Below the pieces are notes generated by a model. The model had not been told where the DNA came from, ran no database searches, and saw nothing but the letters and a program-made list of their open reading frames with translations. The translations under genes were made by a program, and so were the position numbers. Positions 9,302 through 18,239 of a DNA stretch of 55,063 nucleotides are shown here, piece by piece. How positions within the stretch are numbered: position 1 is the first letter of the stretch; every line of letters begins with the position of its first letter. This DNA is from Butyricicoccus faecihominis (GTDB lineage Bacteria > Bacillota > Clostridia > Oscillospirales > Butyricicoccaceae): assembly GCF_024462775.1 (NCBI RefSeq), contig NZ_JANGCE010000027.1, positions 1-55,063 on the forward strand, written 5' to 3'.

Positions 9302-10261
9302 ATGTCGACTTTATTAGAGGTCAAGGATTTAAAAAAGTATTTTCCTACACCAACCGGCGTGCTCCATGCGGTGGACGGTGTCTCTTTCAAAATTCAGCAA
9401 GGAGAGACCCTTGGTGTGGTTGGAGAATCGGGATGCGGCAAATCGACACTGGGGCGTTTGGTTTTACACTTACTTGATATTACGGGGGGACAGGTATTCT
9501 TTGAAGGAAACGATGTAACGAATGTAAATAAGAAAAAGCTTAGAGAGTTACGCGCCCAAATGCAGATTATCTTTCAAGATCCCTTTTCTTCATTAAATCC
9601 GCGTATGACGGTTAGTCAGGCAATCGCCGAACCGCTGCAAATTGAGGGAAAGCTCAGCAAACTCCAAATAGACGAGCGCGTTCGAGAACTGATGCAGACC
9701 GTGGGGCTGGCCGACCGCTTGACGAATACTTACCCGCATGAGCTGGATGGAGGACGCAGACAGCGTATCGGTATAGCGCGTGCGTTGGCGCTCGATCCGA
9801 AGTTTATTGTCTGTGACGAGCCGGTTTCCGCGCTGGATGTGTCTATTCAGGCACAGATTCTGAATCTGATGCAAGACCTGCAGGAAAAAATGGGTCTGAC
9901 TTATATTTTCATCACGCATGATATGTCGGTGGTAAAGTACATTTCTCATCATATCTGTGTCATGTATTTGGGGCAGCTCATTGAAAAGTCTCCCTCAAAG
10001 GAACTTTTTGCAAAGCCTTATCACCCCTACACCAAAGCACTTCTCTCTGCTATTCCGTTACCCGATATTCATCATGAAAAAAAACGAATCATTTTAAAAG
10101 GCGAATTGACTTCGCCGATCGACCCCAAACCCGGCTGCCGCTTCTGCCAGCGTTGTAATTACGCAAAGGAGATTTGCGGGTCGCAGGAGCCGGAACTGCA
10201 AGAAGTAGAGTCTGGGCACTTTGTTGCGTGCCATTTTGTCAAAGAGATCAATGGCCTGTAA
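9302..10261 (+). CDS. ABC transporter ATP-binding protein, DppF/OppF type
   Basis: Second ATPase, 319 residues. Walker A is GESGCGKST, the Q loop is in IIFQDPFSSLNP and Walker B is FIVCDEPVSALD. The signature reads LDGGRRQRIGIA; the usual LSGGQ serine is an aspartate here, which is uncommon and may indicate a degenerate catalytic site of the heterodimer. The C-terminal cysteine region CRFCQRCNYAKEIC is present. GGGAGG precedes ATG 9302. Confidence 0.92.
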   Translation: MSTLLEVKDLKKYFPTPTGVLHAVDGVSFKIQQGETLGVVGESGCGKSTLGRLVLHLLDITGGQVFFEGNDVTNVNKKKLRELRAQMQIIFQDPFSSLNPRMTVSQAIAEPLQIEGKLSKLQIDERVRELMQTVGLADRLTNTYPHELDGGRRQRIGIARALALDPKFIVCDEPVSALDVSIQAQILNLMQDLQEKMGLTYIFITHDMSVVKYISHHICVMYLGQLIEKSPSKELFAKPYHPYTKALLSAIPLPDIHHEKKRIILKGELTSPIDPKPGCRFCQRCNYAKEICGSQEPELQEVESGHFVACHFVKEINGL

Positions 10262-10263
10262 GA

Positions 10264-10292
10264 TTTCGGGGATAGAGTCAAGGGCATCCCGA
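10264..10292 (+). promoter_or_regulatory. Intercistronic stem-loop before the binding-protein gene
   Basis: TTCGGGGAT and ATCCCGAA form an eight-pair stem with one bulged base. No U-tract follows, so it is more likely an RNA-processing or mRNA-stabilising hairpin than a terminator. This is a common arrangement next to binding-protein genes that need higher expression than the membrane subunits. Confidence 0.45.
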
Positions 10293-10321
10293 ACCACAAA
10301 AGAACGGAACAGGAGGACATT

Positions 10322-11872
10322 ATGAAGAAAACAATTGCGGCAATGTTGGCGGCGGTCATGGGTATGTCGTTACTTCTCAGCGGATGCGGCGGTGGAAACG
10401 CAGGTGCGGCCGGGGGAAAAGATACGCTGACGGTTGCTACCTCGCAGGACCCGAAGGACTTGCATCCATACAAACGTGTCAGCAGTCAGATCCTACGCAT
10501 CAATAATCAAATTTTTGAACCGCTTGTCAAGCTGGGCGAAGAGAACAATACGTATGAACCGGGGCTGGCAACGGAATGGGAGTATGTGGACGACGGCATG
10601 GCCATGCAGTTCACATTGCGACAGGATGTCAAATTCCATAATGGAGAAACGATGACAGCGGAGGATGTTGTCTATTCCTTCAAATCGATGAGCAAGGAAA
10701 CGGCGTCGTCAGGCGGCATTGATTGGCTAGACTGGGATGGTGTGAAAGCACTTGATGAAAAAACGATTTATATGCCGTTTACCTATGCAAACTCGATCGC
10801 GCTCGGGTATCTGTCCACAACGAATATGTATATCGTCAACCAAAAAGCAATGGAAGAACTGGGCGATGACTTCGGTGCAAAGCCGGTAGGGACCGGCGCC
10901 TATATGATCGACGAATGGGTGCAAGGTGACTATATCAAACTCAAGGCGTTTGATGATTACTGGGGTGGCGCGCCGAAAATCAAAACGTTAATGTTCCGTA
11001 TTATTCCGGAATCCTCGCAGGCGATGATCGAGCTAGAGACAGGCGGCGTCAATTTAACACTGGATATATCGGGCAAGGATATTGAACGCGTTGAAGCCTC
11101 CGATTCGCTGAAGATGATTCGTGGCAAGTCGGTAACCAATGATTTCTTGTGCTTCAATACCGCTAAGGAACCGTTTAGCAATAAAACACTGCGTCAAGCC
11201 GTTGCATATGCGTTGGATAAAGACGCAATCTTACAGGCGGTATTCCAAGGGCAGGGACAGGTTGCGTACGGTCCGCTGACCACGGATACGTGGGCATTTG
11301 ACGAATCCTTGAAGACCAACCCGCCGTATTCTCATGATTTGAACAAGGCGAAAGAACTGATGGCGCAGGCTGGCTATCCCGACGGTGGACTGACGATTGA
11401 GCTATATATCGACGATAAGGCGGCTCGTGTTTCTGCGGCAGAGGTCATAAAGAATCAGCTTGCACAAATCGGCATTACCGCCAATATCCATTCGTTTGAC
11501 TACGCAACATGGTTCAATATTTTGTATGAGGGTGTGGAAGATGACATTTACCTAAACGGCATCAACGCTTCTACCGGTGAACCGGATAAGTGCTTCTATC
11601 AGTACATGCATAAAAACTTTGCAAAGCCGGGTGAACCAAATACAATGCGGTACGGCAATGATGAATTCAGCAAGCTGTTAGATGATGCGCGTACATCTAC
11701 AGACGACGCTTTTAAGGAAGAATGCTATATCAAGGCCCAGCAAATTTTTATGGATGATGTTCCTGGCATAGCATACTATCAGCGCAATCAGGAGTGTGCT
11801 GCGCAGTCTAACCTACAGGGCGTTCGTCTGATTGGCGAGAGCTTTGATCTGACTGGCTGCTATTTTGAGTAA
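10322..11872 (+). CDS. ABC transporter substrate-binding lipoprotein, family 5 (DppA/OppA type)
   Basis: Lipid-anchored binding protein, 516 residues. A signal peptide ends in the lipobox LLSGC (Cys22), followed by a glycine-rich linker. Family-5 markers are KDLHPYKRVSSQ, the FTLRQDVKFHNGETMTAEDVVYS stretch and RQAVAYALDKDAI. AGGAGG precedes ATG 10322. It delivers substrate to the permease pair encoded upstream. Family 5 covers peptides, nickel, opines and some oligosaccharides. The two sugar-type enzymes that follow suggest a carbohydrate-like ligand, but that is inference. Confidence 0.92.
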   Translation: MKKTIAAMLAAVMGMSLLLSGCGGGNAGAAGGKDTLTVATSQDPKDLHPYKRVSSQILRINNQIFEPLVKLGEENNTYEPGLATEWEYVDDGMAMQFTLRQDVKFHNGETMTAEDVVYSFKSMSKETASSGGIDWLDWDGVKALDEKTIYMPFTYANSIALGYLSTTNMYIVNQKAMEELGDDFGAKPVGTGAYMIDEWVQGDYIKLKAFDDYWGGAPKIKTLMFRIIPESSQAMIELETGGVNLTLDISGKDIERVEASDSLKMIRGKSVTNDFLCFNTAKEPFSNKTLRQAVAYALDKDAILQAVFQGQGQVAYGPLTTDTWAFDESLKTNPPYSHDLNKAKELMAQAGYPDGGLTIELYIDDKAARVSAAEVIKNQLAQIGITANIHSFDYATWFNILYEGVEDDIYLNGINASTGEPDKCFYQYMHKNFAKPGEPNTMRYGNDEFSKLLDDARTSTDDAFKEECYIKAQQIFMDDVPGIAYYQRNQECAAQSNLQGVRLIGESFDLTGCYFE

Positions 11873-11909
11873 ACCCACAAAACTATTATATTATTAGGAG
11901 GCTATCCCA

Positions 11910-12773
11910 ATGAAAATCAGCGCAATTACCAATGGCATCAGCCAAGATTACGAAACAGCATGCCGAATCATGAATGAGACTGGCGTAAAATACGCGGAAC
12001 TGCAGGAGGCGTATGGAAAGCGTGTCGAGCTGCTGTCGCTGGAGGATGCTCGTAAAATTAAAGCACTAAACGACCAATATGGAATCGAAGTTTCATCGGT
12101 TACAACCCATGCTTTTGTTGGAATCAGCGTTGGTGGTATCGAGGTAGGTGATGCCAAGTATGAAGAGCAAATGGCATTGCTCAAAAACGGCATTGCGATT
12201 GCAAAGATCGTAGGCGCAAAACACGTGCGCGCCATGTGCTTTGCCCGCCAGATCGTTATGTGGGGGAAGAATGGTGCTGATCAGTGGAATGCGGGCGGCA
12301 ATAAGGCATGGCCCAAGTTCATTGAACTGTTTAAACCGATTGTAAAGGTTGCGGAAGAAGAGGGTGTGAGCTTGATCGTTGAAAATGGATTTAACGGCAT
12401 GCTTACCTCGGCTTATACTTCGCGCCGCTTCATCGAGGATCTGGGCAGCAAGAATGTCTCTATCCTGTGGGATCCCGCAAATGCGGCTTGGGTGGGTGAT
12501 ATTGCTTATCCCGATGGATATAATGAGGTGAAAAACTGTCTGGGCCATGTACATATCAAGGACATGTTGTTGGATCCGGTTCGCTCTACCGCGGAGGTTG
12601 TGCCGATCGGTCGCGGCGATCTGGCGCCATACCTGACGCGTATCAAGGCAGCACTTGAGGCGGACGGTTACGACGGCTTTGTATCTCTGGAAAATATCTA
12701 CCGGCCGGAGGGAAAAGATTACGTCGATGGCTATCGTATCGATATTGCAACGCTCAAGGAAATTTTTGAGTGA
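11910..12773 (+). CDS. Sugar phosphate isomerase/epimerase (xylose isomerase-like TIM barrel)
   Basis: Cytosolic TIM-barrel enzyme, 287 residues, of the AP_endonuc_2 / hydroxypyruvate isomerase-like superfamily. Candidate metal ligands are visible in order: the glutamate in LIVENGFNG, the aspartate in ILWDPANAAW, the histidine in GHVHIKDM and the glutamate in FVSLENIY. It probably isomerises or epimerises a keto-sugar or sugar acid imported by the adjacent ABC system. AGGAGG precedes ATG 11910. The dehydrogenase gene follows after 41 bp. Confidence 0.85.
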   Translation: MKISAITNGISQDYETACRIMNETGVKYAELQEAYGKRVELLSLEDARKIKALNDQYGIEVSSVTTHAFVGISVGGIEVGDAKYEEQMALLKNGIAIAKIVGAKHVRAMCFARQIVMWGKNGADQWNAGGNKAWPKFIELFKPIVKVAEEEGVSLIVENGFNGMLTSAYTSRRFIEDLGSKNVSILWDPANAAWVGDIAYPDGYNEVKNCLGHVHIKDMLLDPVRSTAEVVPIGRGDLAPYLTRIKAALEADGYDGFVSLENIYRPEGKDYVDGYRIDIATLKEIFE

Positions 12774-12814
12774 GTCATTCAATTAATAAATTAGATAATC
12801 AGGAGGAACTTATT

Positions 12815-13711
12815 ATGAAAACAGTTGGTGTGATCGGTCTTGGCAACATGGGTATGGGGATTGCCAAAAATTTAATTAAAAACGGATTTACAACCAAGGG
12901 TTATGATTTGTTTAAGGTTAAGCGCGAAGAATTGAAGAGCAATGGCGGTGTTCCGTGCGCTTCACCTGCAGAGGTTGGTAAGGAGGCGGATGTGGTTTTT
13001 GTCATGGTCATGAATGGCCAGCAGGCGCTTGACGTCGCCTTTGGCCAGAACGGGCTTGCGGAAACTATGCAACCGGGCTCGGTTGTGTTCCTGACCGCGA
13101 CCATCGGCATGGGATTCGCACAGCAGCTGGCAAAGGGACTGGCTGAAAAAGGCATTGACATGATCGACTCTGGTGTTTCCGGAGGATTGTCGGGCGCACA
13201 TAACGGTACGCTAACATTGATGGCTGCTGGCAAGGATGAGGTGTATGAGCGCTGTGTGGATGTCATGCAGGCAATCGCAAAGAATCTGAACCATGTTGGC
13301 ACAGAGCCGGGTCAAGGACAGGTCGTCAAGTCTTGTCTACAGGCGCTGATCGGTACAGAGTTTACAACTACCTTTGAGCTGCTGGTAATGGGCGCTAAAG
13401 CGGGCGTTGATCCGCAGGTGCTGCTAGATGTAATCAAGACCTCGGGCGGTGGCTTTAATAACTATGAGAACTGTGTCAATCTGATCATGGATCGCAAATT
13501 CAAGGATACCGGCTCGGCGATCACCACGATGCGCAAGGATTTGAATATTACGCTGGATCTTGCGCGTGAGGTCGGCTGCTATATGCCGACAACGGCACAG
13601 GCCAAGGAGCTGTTTCAGGCCGGCCTGACCAAGTTCCCGGATGAAGATAACTGGTGTATCGTTAAGCTGTTTGAAGATATTGCCGGCACAATCGTCGAAC
13701 GAAAAAAGTAA
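12815..13711 (+). CDS. 3-hydroxyisobutyrate dehydrogenase-family (beta-hydroxyacid) dehydrogenase
   Basis: NAD(P)-dependent beta-hydroxyacid dehydrogenase, 298 residues. The Rossmann motif is VIGLGNMGMGIA and the substrate motif is DSGVSGG. The catalytic-lysine region is GQGQVVKSCLQAL. In most family members the lysine is followed three to four residues on by asparagine (KxxNN); here those positions are Leu and Gln, so the substrate or activity may differ. ATG 12815 is chosen over the longer frame because AGGAGG lies eight bases upstream. It is last in the transporter operon and probably works on the same compound as the isomerase. Confidence 0.87.
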   Translation: MKTVGVIGLGNMGMGIAKNLIKNGFTTKGYDLFKVKREELKSNGGVPCASPAEVGKEADVVFVMVMNGQQALDVAFGQNGLAETMQPGSVVFLTATIGMGFAQQLAKGLAEKGIDMIDSGVSGGLSGAHNGTLTLMAAGKDEVYERCVDVMQAIAKNLNHVGTEPGQGQVVKSCLQALIGTEFTTTFELLVMGAKAGVDPQVLLDVIKTSGGGFNNYENCVNLIMDRKFKDTGSAITTMRKDLNITLDLAREVGCYMPTTAQAKELFQAGLTKFPDEDNWCIVKLFEDIAGTIVERKK

Positions 13712-13746
13712 AGCGCTGAAACTATCTTTCTCTCTTCTTTCTCTTT

Positions 13747-13780
13747 AGCAAAAGCCGTCAGGAAACTGACGGCTTTTGCT
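13747..13780 (+). terminator. Perfect 15-bp stem-loop at operon end
   Basis: AGCAAAAGCCGTCAG and its exact complement flank a GAAA tetraloop. The T-rich part lies inside the stem rather than after it. It is well placed to end the transporter/dehydrogenase operon and protect its 3' end. Confidence 0.75.
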
Positions 13781-13872
13781 GAAGTTACAGAAATACAGTG
13801 GAATGAAGGATGCCTTCAAAACGAGTTTTAGCAAGTTTTAAGTATAGGCAGCTGATCGAACGGAGGGATGTT

Positions 13873-14727
13873 TTGAGTAAGCTTTCTTTTAACGAGCTGG
13901 AACAGGATGAACTGTTGCCACTACCCAAAGTACTTAGTTTAAGCCATGTATCTAATCATAAAGAGTGGTCTTATAATTTTCATATACATGATAACTGCTG
14001 TGAAATCATGTTTGTTGAAGATGGTGCGGGCATATATCGTATCGATGAACAAGAATATGCTGTAGCGGCTGGCGATCTTATCGTGGTCAATCAAGGCTTA
14101 GTGCATGCGGAACGCTCTGACAGCGAAATTCCGCTTTCTGTTTGGACATGCTCTGCATGCAATATTTTACTGCATGGATTATCGGAGAACTGTGTTATAC
14201 CTGCCGGGAAAAATCCGGTATTAAAGACGACGGATATGGAAAGTGAAATAAAATGTTGCTTTCATATGCTGGAGCGCGAATATCTTGCGCGGCAAGCTTA
14301 TGCAGGCGAAATGGCACAACTGGAATTGACAAAATTGATCATGCTGATCCGGCGGTTGACGGCTGCGCATAGACTTTGCACCATACAGCGAAATGCAAAA
14401 TCATTATCCCATACGGTAAAAGAATATATAGACAAACACTTTAAATATAAAATTACACTTCAGAGCTTGGCAGAGGTGTTTCATGTAAGTCCGTATCATT
14501 TAAGCCACGAAATGAAACGCGATTTAGGAATTTCTCCCATTGATTATCTAATCAGCCGCCGGATTGGCGAGGCGCAACGCTTACTCCTTTCAACAGAATG
14601 GAACGTAACCAGCATTGCACAGGAGGTGGGGTATCAACATATAAGCTATTTTATTAATTTATTTAGGTGTAGAGTCGGAGTCACACCACAGCTGTTTCGT
14701 GCGTTGCATACAACTGGTGTAGAATAG
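13873..14727 (+). CDS. AraC-family transcriptional regulator with cupin sensor domain
   Basis: Regulator of about 284 residues. The N-terminal AraC_binding (cupin) domain includes HIHDNCCEIMFVEDGAG and AVAAGDLIVVNQGLVHAE. The C-terminus has two HTH motifs (ITLQSLAEVFHVSPYHLSHE and VTSIAQEVGYQHISYFINLF). TTG 13873 is preferred because GGAGGG lies five bases upstream, while ATG 13810 has no properly spaced site. It follows the transporter operon in the same direction and probably controls it, binding a small sugar-like effector. Confidence 0.85.
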   Translation: MSKLSFNELEQDELLPLPKVLSLSHVSNHKEWSYNFHIHDNCCEIMFVEDGAGIYRIDEQEYAVAAGDLIVVNQGLVHAERSDSEIPLSVWTCSACNILLHGLSENCVIPAGKNPVLKTTDMESEIKCCFHMLEREYLARQAYAGEMAQLELTKLIMLIRRLTAAHRLCTIQRNAKSLSHTVKEYIDKHFKYKITLQSLAEVFHVSPYHLSHEMKRDLGISPIDYLISRRIGEAQRLLLSTEWNVTSIAQEVGYQHISYFINLFRCRVGVTPQLFRALHTTGVE

Positions 14728-14801
14728 AGTTTATTAAAAATGTTGAGCTAGCCAAAGGAGTTGCCGTCAGTGGATTCATATGTCCCGCAAGGAATTATTA
14801 T

Positions 14802-14984
14802 ATGTTTGTCATCCTTCGTCACTACGTTCCTCAGAAAGACAATCCACTCGTCTACCAGTTCATAGACAGGAAACGCGCCGAGGGAAAGCCTTACAAGGTC
14901 TACATGATGGCCTCCGCAAACAAGTTTCTGCGCATCTACTACGCCTCCGTGAAAGCCTACTTGGATTCTTTAAATACTGACTGA
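14802..14984 (+). pseudogene. IS110-family transposase, C-terminal remnant
   Basis: Sixty codons whose last 50 match, by eye, the C-terminal transposase_20 end of IS110/IS1111 elements (VYQFIDRKRAEGKPYKV, then ANKFLRIYYASVKAYL). Everything upstream, including the DEDD catalytic domain, is missing. The first part of the frame is the partial palindromic repeat at 14808-14840, so the gene was truncated at that repeat. The rest of 14730-15060 shows no gene I can support. Confidence 0.65.
14808..14840 (-). repeat. Palindromic dispersed repeat, short internally deleted copy
   Basis: On the minus strand this reads as the start of the repeat at 31331 (a GTC-TTCTGAGGAACGTAGTGACGAAG block) joined directly to a GGATGAC end. 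The central CGCG-rich part of the full copies is absent. Confidence 0.55.
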
Positions 14985-15061
14985 GCATTTCCTCCATATC
15001 TGGATTGGCCGCCGTTAGACAAAAGCCATCTGCGCTTTGGTTCAAAGAATTTATACTACGC

Positions 15062-16162
15062 TTAGGTCAATTCCGGGCTGAACAGCAACTCTATAACCTC
15101 GTTGCCTTTGGCTGCTAAACCAACGCCCTGTAAACCGCCCTTATATTTCACTCCACCTACGGTTACATTTGTACTCCAGTTGCTTTTTTCCCAACGGTCG
15201 GCACCGCATAGCAGATACGAAATAGACTCGGTGGGTTTGCGTTTTAGCGTGAAGGTGATTTCACCGTTCCTATCCGATCTAATTGGCATGACAAAATATA
15301 CATTATCAATATCAGCATTATCATATGCCCAAATATAAAGGGTGGCATAGGGAAGCGGCTTTTGTGTTTCGGCATCAAGAAGTCGATAATGCATGGTATG
15401 GTTCACAAACTCTAGCCTTGGAAACCACGCATCCATAAAGGCCAGATACTGCTCTGTATGCTCTCCGAGCTCGGGCATACGAGTCGGATATACTCATGCG
15501 AGATTTGCCATGCGCTGATATTCCGCTAAAAATTCATCTCGATCATAGGGCGGTTCGGTTTCCGCCGACTTCAGTAGTCGCTCTACAACCACCGCCGCCT
15601 GCGCGCGGGTCATATTTTCGCTGCCACAGAATCTGCCGAACCCATCTCCTGTCAAAAGCCCTTTGGCGTAGGCTTGTTCCACAAAATAGCGATACGGAAT
15701 AGGGATCTCCATATAATCAGTAATAGTCGATTGATCCGCCGTGAGCGCGGGGTTTTTGTTGACATTTTCATCAGCACGCACCAAAAGCCGTGCCATTTCA
15801 TAACGGGTGATGTTACCGGACATAAATCCAACGGTGTTCGGCGTTTCGTCCTCTCGAATCAGTTCGGCATCTAAAGCGACCTTGTAATTCGCAGCATACC
15901 AAGGCTCTTTCACGACGGCATCAATCTGATCAGAAAGTATCGCGCGGGTCACCACGGTAATAAATTCCGCGCGAGTCAGTGCATTTTCTGGCTTGAATAG
16001 GTTATCGCCTACGCCCTTTATAACTCCCTTTTGCGTCATTGCCTCAATAGAGGCATAGGCCCAATGCGACGCGGGCACATCTGTGTAGGCGGCAGAGCTT
16101 ATCATCACTAGAAACATGCTTATTATGCATATGCTCACCGACAACTTAAAAATAGATCTTTT
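15062..16162 (-). pseudogene. SLH-domain exported protein interrupted by an in-frame TGA
   Basis: The frame starts MKRSIFKLSVSICIISMFLV (signal peptide) at about 16162 after a GGAATATC region. It carries SLH-type repeats (YTDVPASHWAYASIEAMTQK, then NALTRAEFITVVTRAI, and MTRAQAAVVVERLL). It meets TGA at 15494-15496 and then stays open in the same frame for another 143 codons (VYPTRMPELGEHTEQYL to the stop at 15062). The second half has no ribosome binding site, so the two parts look like one gene of about 366 codons with a nonsense codon. TGA is an ordinary stop elsewhere here. The SLH repeats would anchor the protein to the secondary cell wall; the C-terminal half has a beta-sandwich-like composition of unknown role. 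Confidence 0.6.
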
Positions 16163-16265
16163 CATAGTTATGATATTCCTTTCTAACTGCGCGGCAAGGC
16201 ACAAAAGGGAATGCGATCGAGATACCTATACGCAGCATTACGAAACTTAATAGTTGTATACTTGT

Positions 16266-16760
16266 TTAGTCCTTTGCTCGCTTGACTAATTTATAGATGT
16301 ATTTAATGATTTGATACAAGAAACAAGGTATACCAAGAAACATCGAAAGCATCAATTTGACTACAAGGTAAAACAAGAATACGATGCCATCCATCAAAAA
16401 TGCGGGGAGCCATTGTTCAATATAAGTGAGCACTGCCCAACCAAATGGAACAAAGAAAAAACCGATCCCCATAGGGGCTATTCGCATAATATTGCCGCCA
16501 CCCAACAGTCCGAACAGCGCGGTGAGTCCAACGGCGCCGAGCAGGCCCTTTAAAAGTGCACCTACAAACTCCGCATGCGTATCAATAATTGCATCTTTTT
16601 TGGCTTGTGCTTTTGCTGCTGCGAGCGTTGTCTGACAAGCATCAAAACACTCATCGCACAAACAAGGAGTATGCTTGCCTGCGCATTCCTTACATAATGC
16701 TTTGCCGCATACTTGACAAGTCCCGACAGCAACGCGATCTTCATGATGATAGCAATTCAC
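16266..16760 (-). CDS. B-box-like zinc-finger membrane protein
   Basis: 164 residues. The N-terminus has an arrangement of Cys/His pairs typical of a B-box-like zinc ribbon (CYHHEDR, CQVCGKALCKECAG, CLCDECFDAC). Two or three hydrophobic segments follow (LLGAVGLTALFGLLGGG, MGIGFFFVPFGWAVLTYI and a segment around LVVKLMLSMFLGIPCFLY), and the tail is lysine-rich. Similar small proteins are common in Clostridia without assigned function. It lies between two exported-protein genes on the same strand and probably shares their transcript. Confidence 0.65.
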   Translation of the reverse strand: MNCYHHEDRVAVGTCQVCGKALCKECAGKHTPCLCDECFDACQTTLAAAKAQAKKDAIIDTHAEFVGALLKGLLGAVGLTALFGLLGGGNIMRIAPMGIGFFFVPFGWAVLTYIEQWLPAFLMDGIVFLFYLVVKLMLSMFLGIPCFLYQIIKYIYKLVKRAKD

Positions 16761-16783
16761 TTTATTTCTCCCGTAAGACTGCT

Positions 16784-17560
16784 TTATCGTAGCTGCATAT
16801 TGCCAAGGGCAAATGTGCTGGCGGAGTCAGCTGTCCAATTCTTTCGCTCGGTATCCGCAGGATCTATGCTGATAGTGATACGCTCTGCGCCGCTGATATC
16901 TGCTTCAATAATATTGTTTCCTGCCAAAAGCTCACACTGCTTGTATACGACATTAGTGTCGCTATCTGTGATGGACAGCTTCGTGATTTCTCTATCAACA
17001 GCTGTTGCGATATATACCTCCGCAATTTCAAAGCGAATATTGTGGTAATTCTTTTTGATTGGCAAGGCGATAGAGCAGCCCTGATTTCTAGCATATGTGT
17101 CACTGAAAGCAAATCCTGAAACATAATCTTGTCCGCTCAATTTTTTGAGTAATGAGACATCTGTGGTAAAGTCACAAAGATAAGTGGTTACGCCAAGAAA
17201 ATCCGCTTTGTTCATATCTCGAATCCACTCGCTATCCACAGCTATCCACTCGCCATCCTCGCGGTTGCTTAAGCTGACCGTATACGTTTCCCCATTCCAG
17301 TCAACGTGGAAGCCGGCCGCCTCGGCGACGGCACGCACCGGTAGATAGGTCGTGCCATTAACGATCATGGGTTCGACCGTTTTGCCGTTCACGTCTGTCG
17401 GGATAAAGTTTTTGCCGTTTAATTTGATGCTCACGCCAAACTGTGCATTGATTGTACGTACAAATAGCGAAGCCGCTGTCGCCGAAAAGGTGAGCGTACT
17501 AATGAGCAATGTTACCGCAGTCATGCACACGATCCGTTTAATTAAGTAATTTCTTTTCAT
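16784..17560 (-). CDS. Exported copper amine oxidase N-terminal-like domain protein
   Basis: 258 residues with a signal peptide (VCMTAVTLLISTLTFSATAA). A Cu_amine_oxidN1-type repeat follows (VSIKLNGKNFIP, then NGTTYLPVRAVAEAAGFHVD), a domain common in Firmicutes surface proteins that does not imply amine oxidase activity. The C-terminal 130 residues look like a beta-rich NPCBM/carbohydrate-binding fold. It is the first gene of a leftward set of three envelope genes. An HTH gene diverges from it at 17707. Confidence 0.7.
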   Translation of the reverse strand: MKRNYLIKRIVCMTAVTLLISTLTFSATAASLFVRTINAQFGVSIKLNGKNFIPTDVNGKTVEPMIVNGTTYLPVRAVAEAAGFHVDWNGETYTVSLSNREDGEWIAVDSEWIRDMNKADFLGVTTYLCDFTTDVSLLKKLSGQDYVSGFAFSDTYARNQGCSIALPIKKNYHNIRFEIAEVYIATAVDREITKLSITDSDTNVVYKQCELLAGNNIIEADISGAERITISIDPADTERKNWTADSASTFALGNMQLR

Positions 17561-17706
17561 TTGTATTATCCCCTTTCATTTGTGAGAGCACGTTCTGTTA
17601 ATGCTGCATCCAATGATTACATTATCTGATGTAAAAGTCTATATGGGGTCAAGTATAAACCTCGCATAATATCTAATTATTACATTAGGCATTGTGGAGG
17701 TTGGAT

Positions 17707-17919
17707 ATGATTCGTTTGAATGTGTTACCACTTTTAGAGCAGGCCGGGCATACAAAGTATTGGCTGTATAAGCAACTCGGAATGAGCTATCAGAATTTTA
17801 GCCGCATGGTAAATAACCAAACGGCATCCATTCGGTATGAAAATATCGAAACGATCTGCCGATTACTGAAATGTACGCCGAACGAGTTGTTTACTATCAC
17901 AGATGAATTGCCGGAATAA
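17707..17919 (+). CDS. Cro/C1-type HTH regulator, small
   Basis: Seventy residues forming a single xre/YozG-like helix-turn-helix (WLYKQLGMSYQNFSRMVNNQ, then ICRLLKCTPNELF). ATG 17707 is used because GTGGAGG is seven bases upstream. It is divergent from the envelope genes and may mark the left edge of the mobilizable element. Confidence 0.8.
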   Translation: MIRLNVLPLLEQAGHTKYWLYKQLGMSYQNFSRMVNNQTASIRYENIETICRLLKCTPNELFTITDELPE

Positions 17920-17920
17920 G

Positions 17921-17954
17921 AAGAAGTCTCGACGAGTTTTCGTCGAGACTTCTT
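17921..17954. terminator. Bidirectional terminator hairpin
   Basis: A perfect 14-bp stem (AAGAAGTCTCGACG and complement) flanks an AGTTTT loop and lies immediately after the HTH gene. T-rich sequence follows on the plus strand. It could also end transcription coming leftward. Confidence 0.8.
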
Positions 17955-17955
17955 A

Positions 17956-18141
17956 CTATTTTGCGTTATGCGCTTTGGCATGCTCTATGGTATTTTTGAT
18001 GGTTAAGTGACATTCCACCACAATAAATAAATGCTTTAAGGAGGAATATACCTCGATGCAACCGCCATCATCCGTGCCTTTGACGATTACATTTGTTCCA
18101 TATATGTCACTCTGATTGATCAAAGTGCTTGCAAAATACAC
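17956..18141 (-). CDS. Hypothetical small protein
   Basis: A 61-codon frame from GTG 18141 (YFASTLINQSDIYGTN ... HLTIKNTIEHAKAHNAK) ends just at the terminator. No good ribosome binding site is visible and the frame opens only six codons earlier, so it may be a fragment. No recognisable domain. Confidence 0.25.
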   Translation of the reverse strand: MYFASTLINQSDIYGTNVIVKGTDDGGCIEVYSSLKHLFIVVECHLTIKNTIEHAKAHNAK

Positions 18142-18239
18142 CCAGTAGTATAGCCGCCCTATTTAATCAAATTTCCATCTTACACTTATACCAAACCCAT
18201 TATCTGTAATGATAGCAGCGCGTAGCGCTATCCCTCTTT

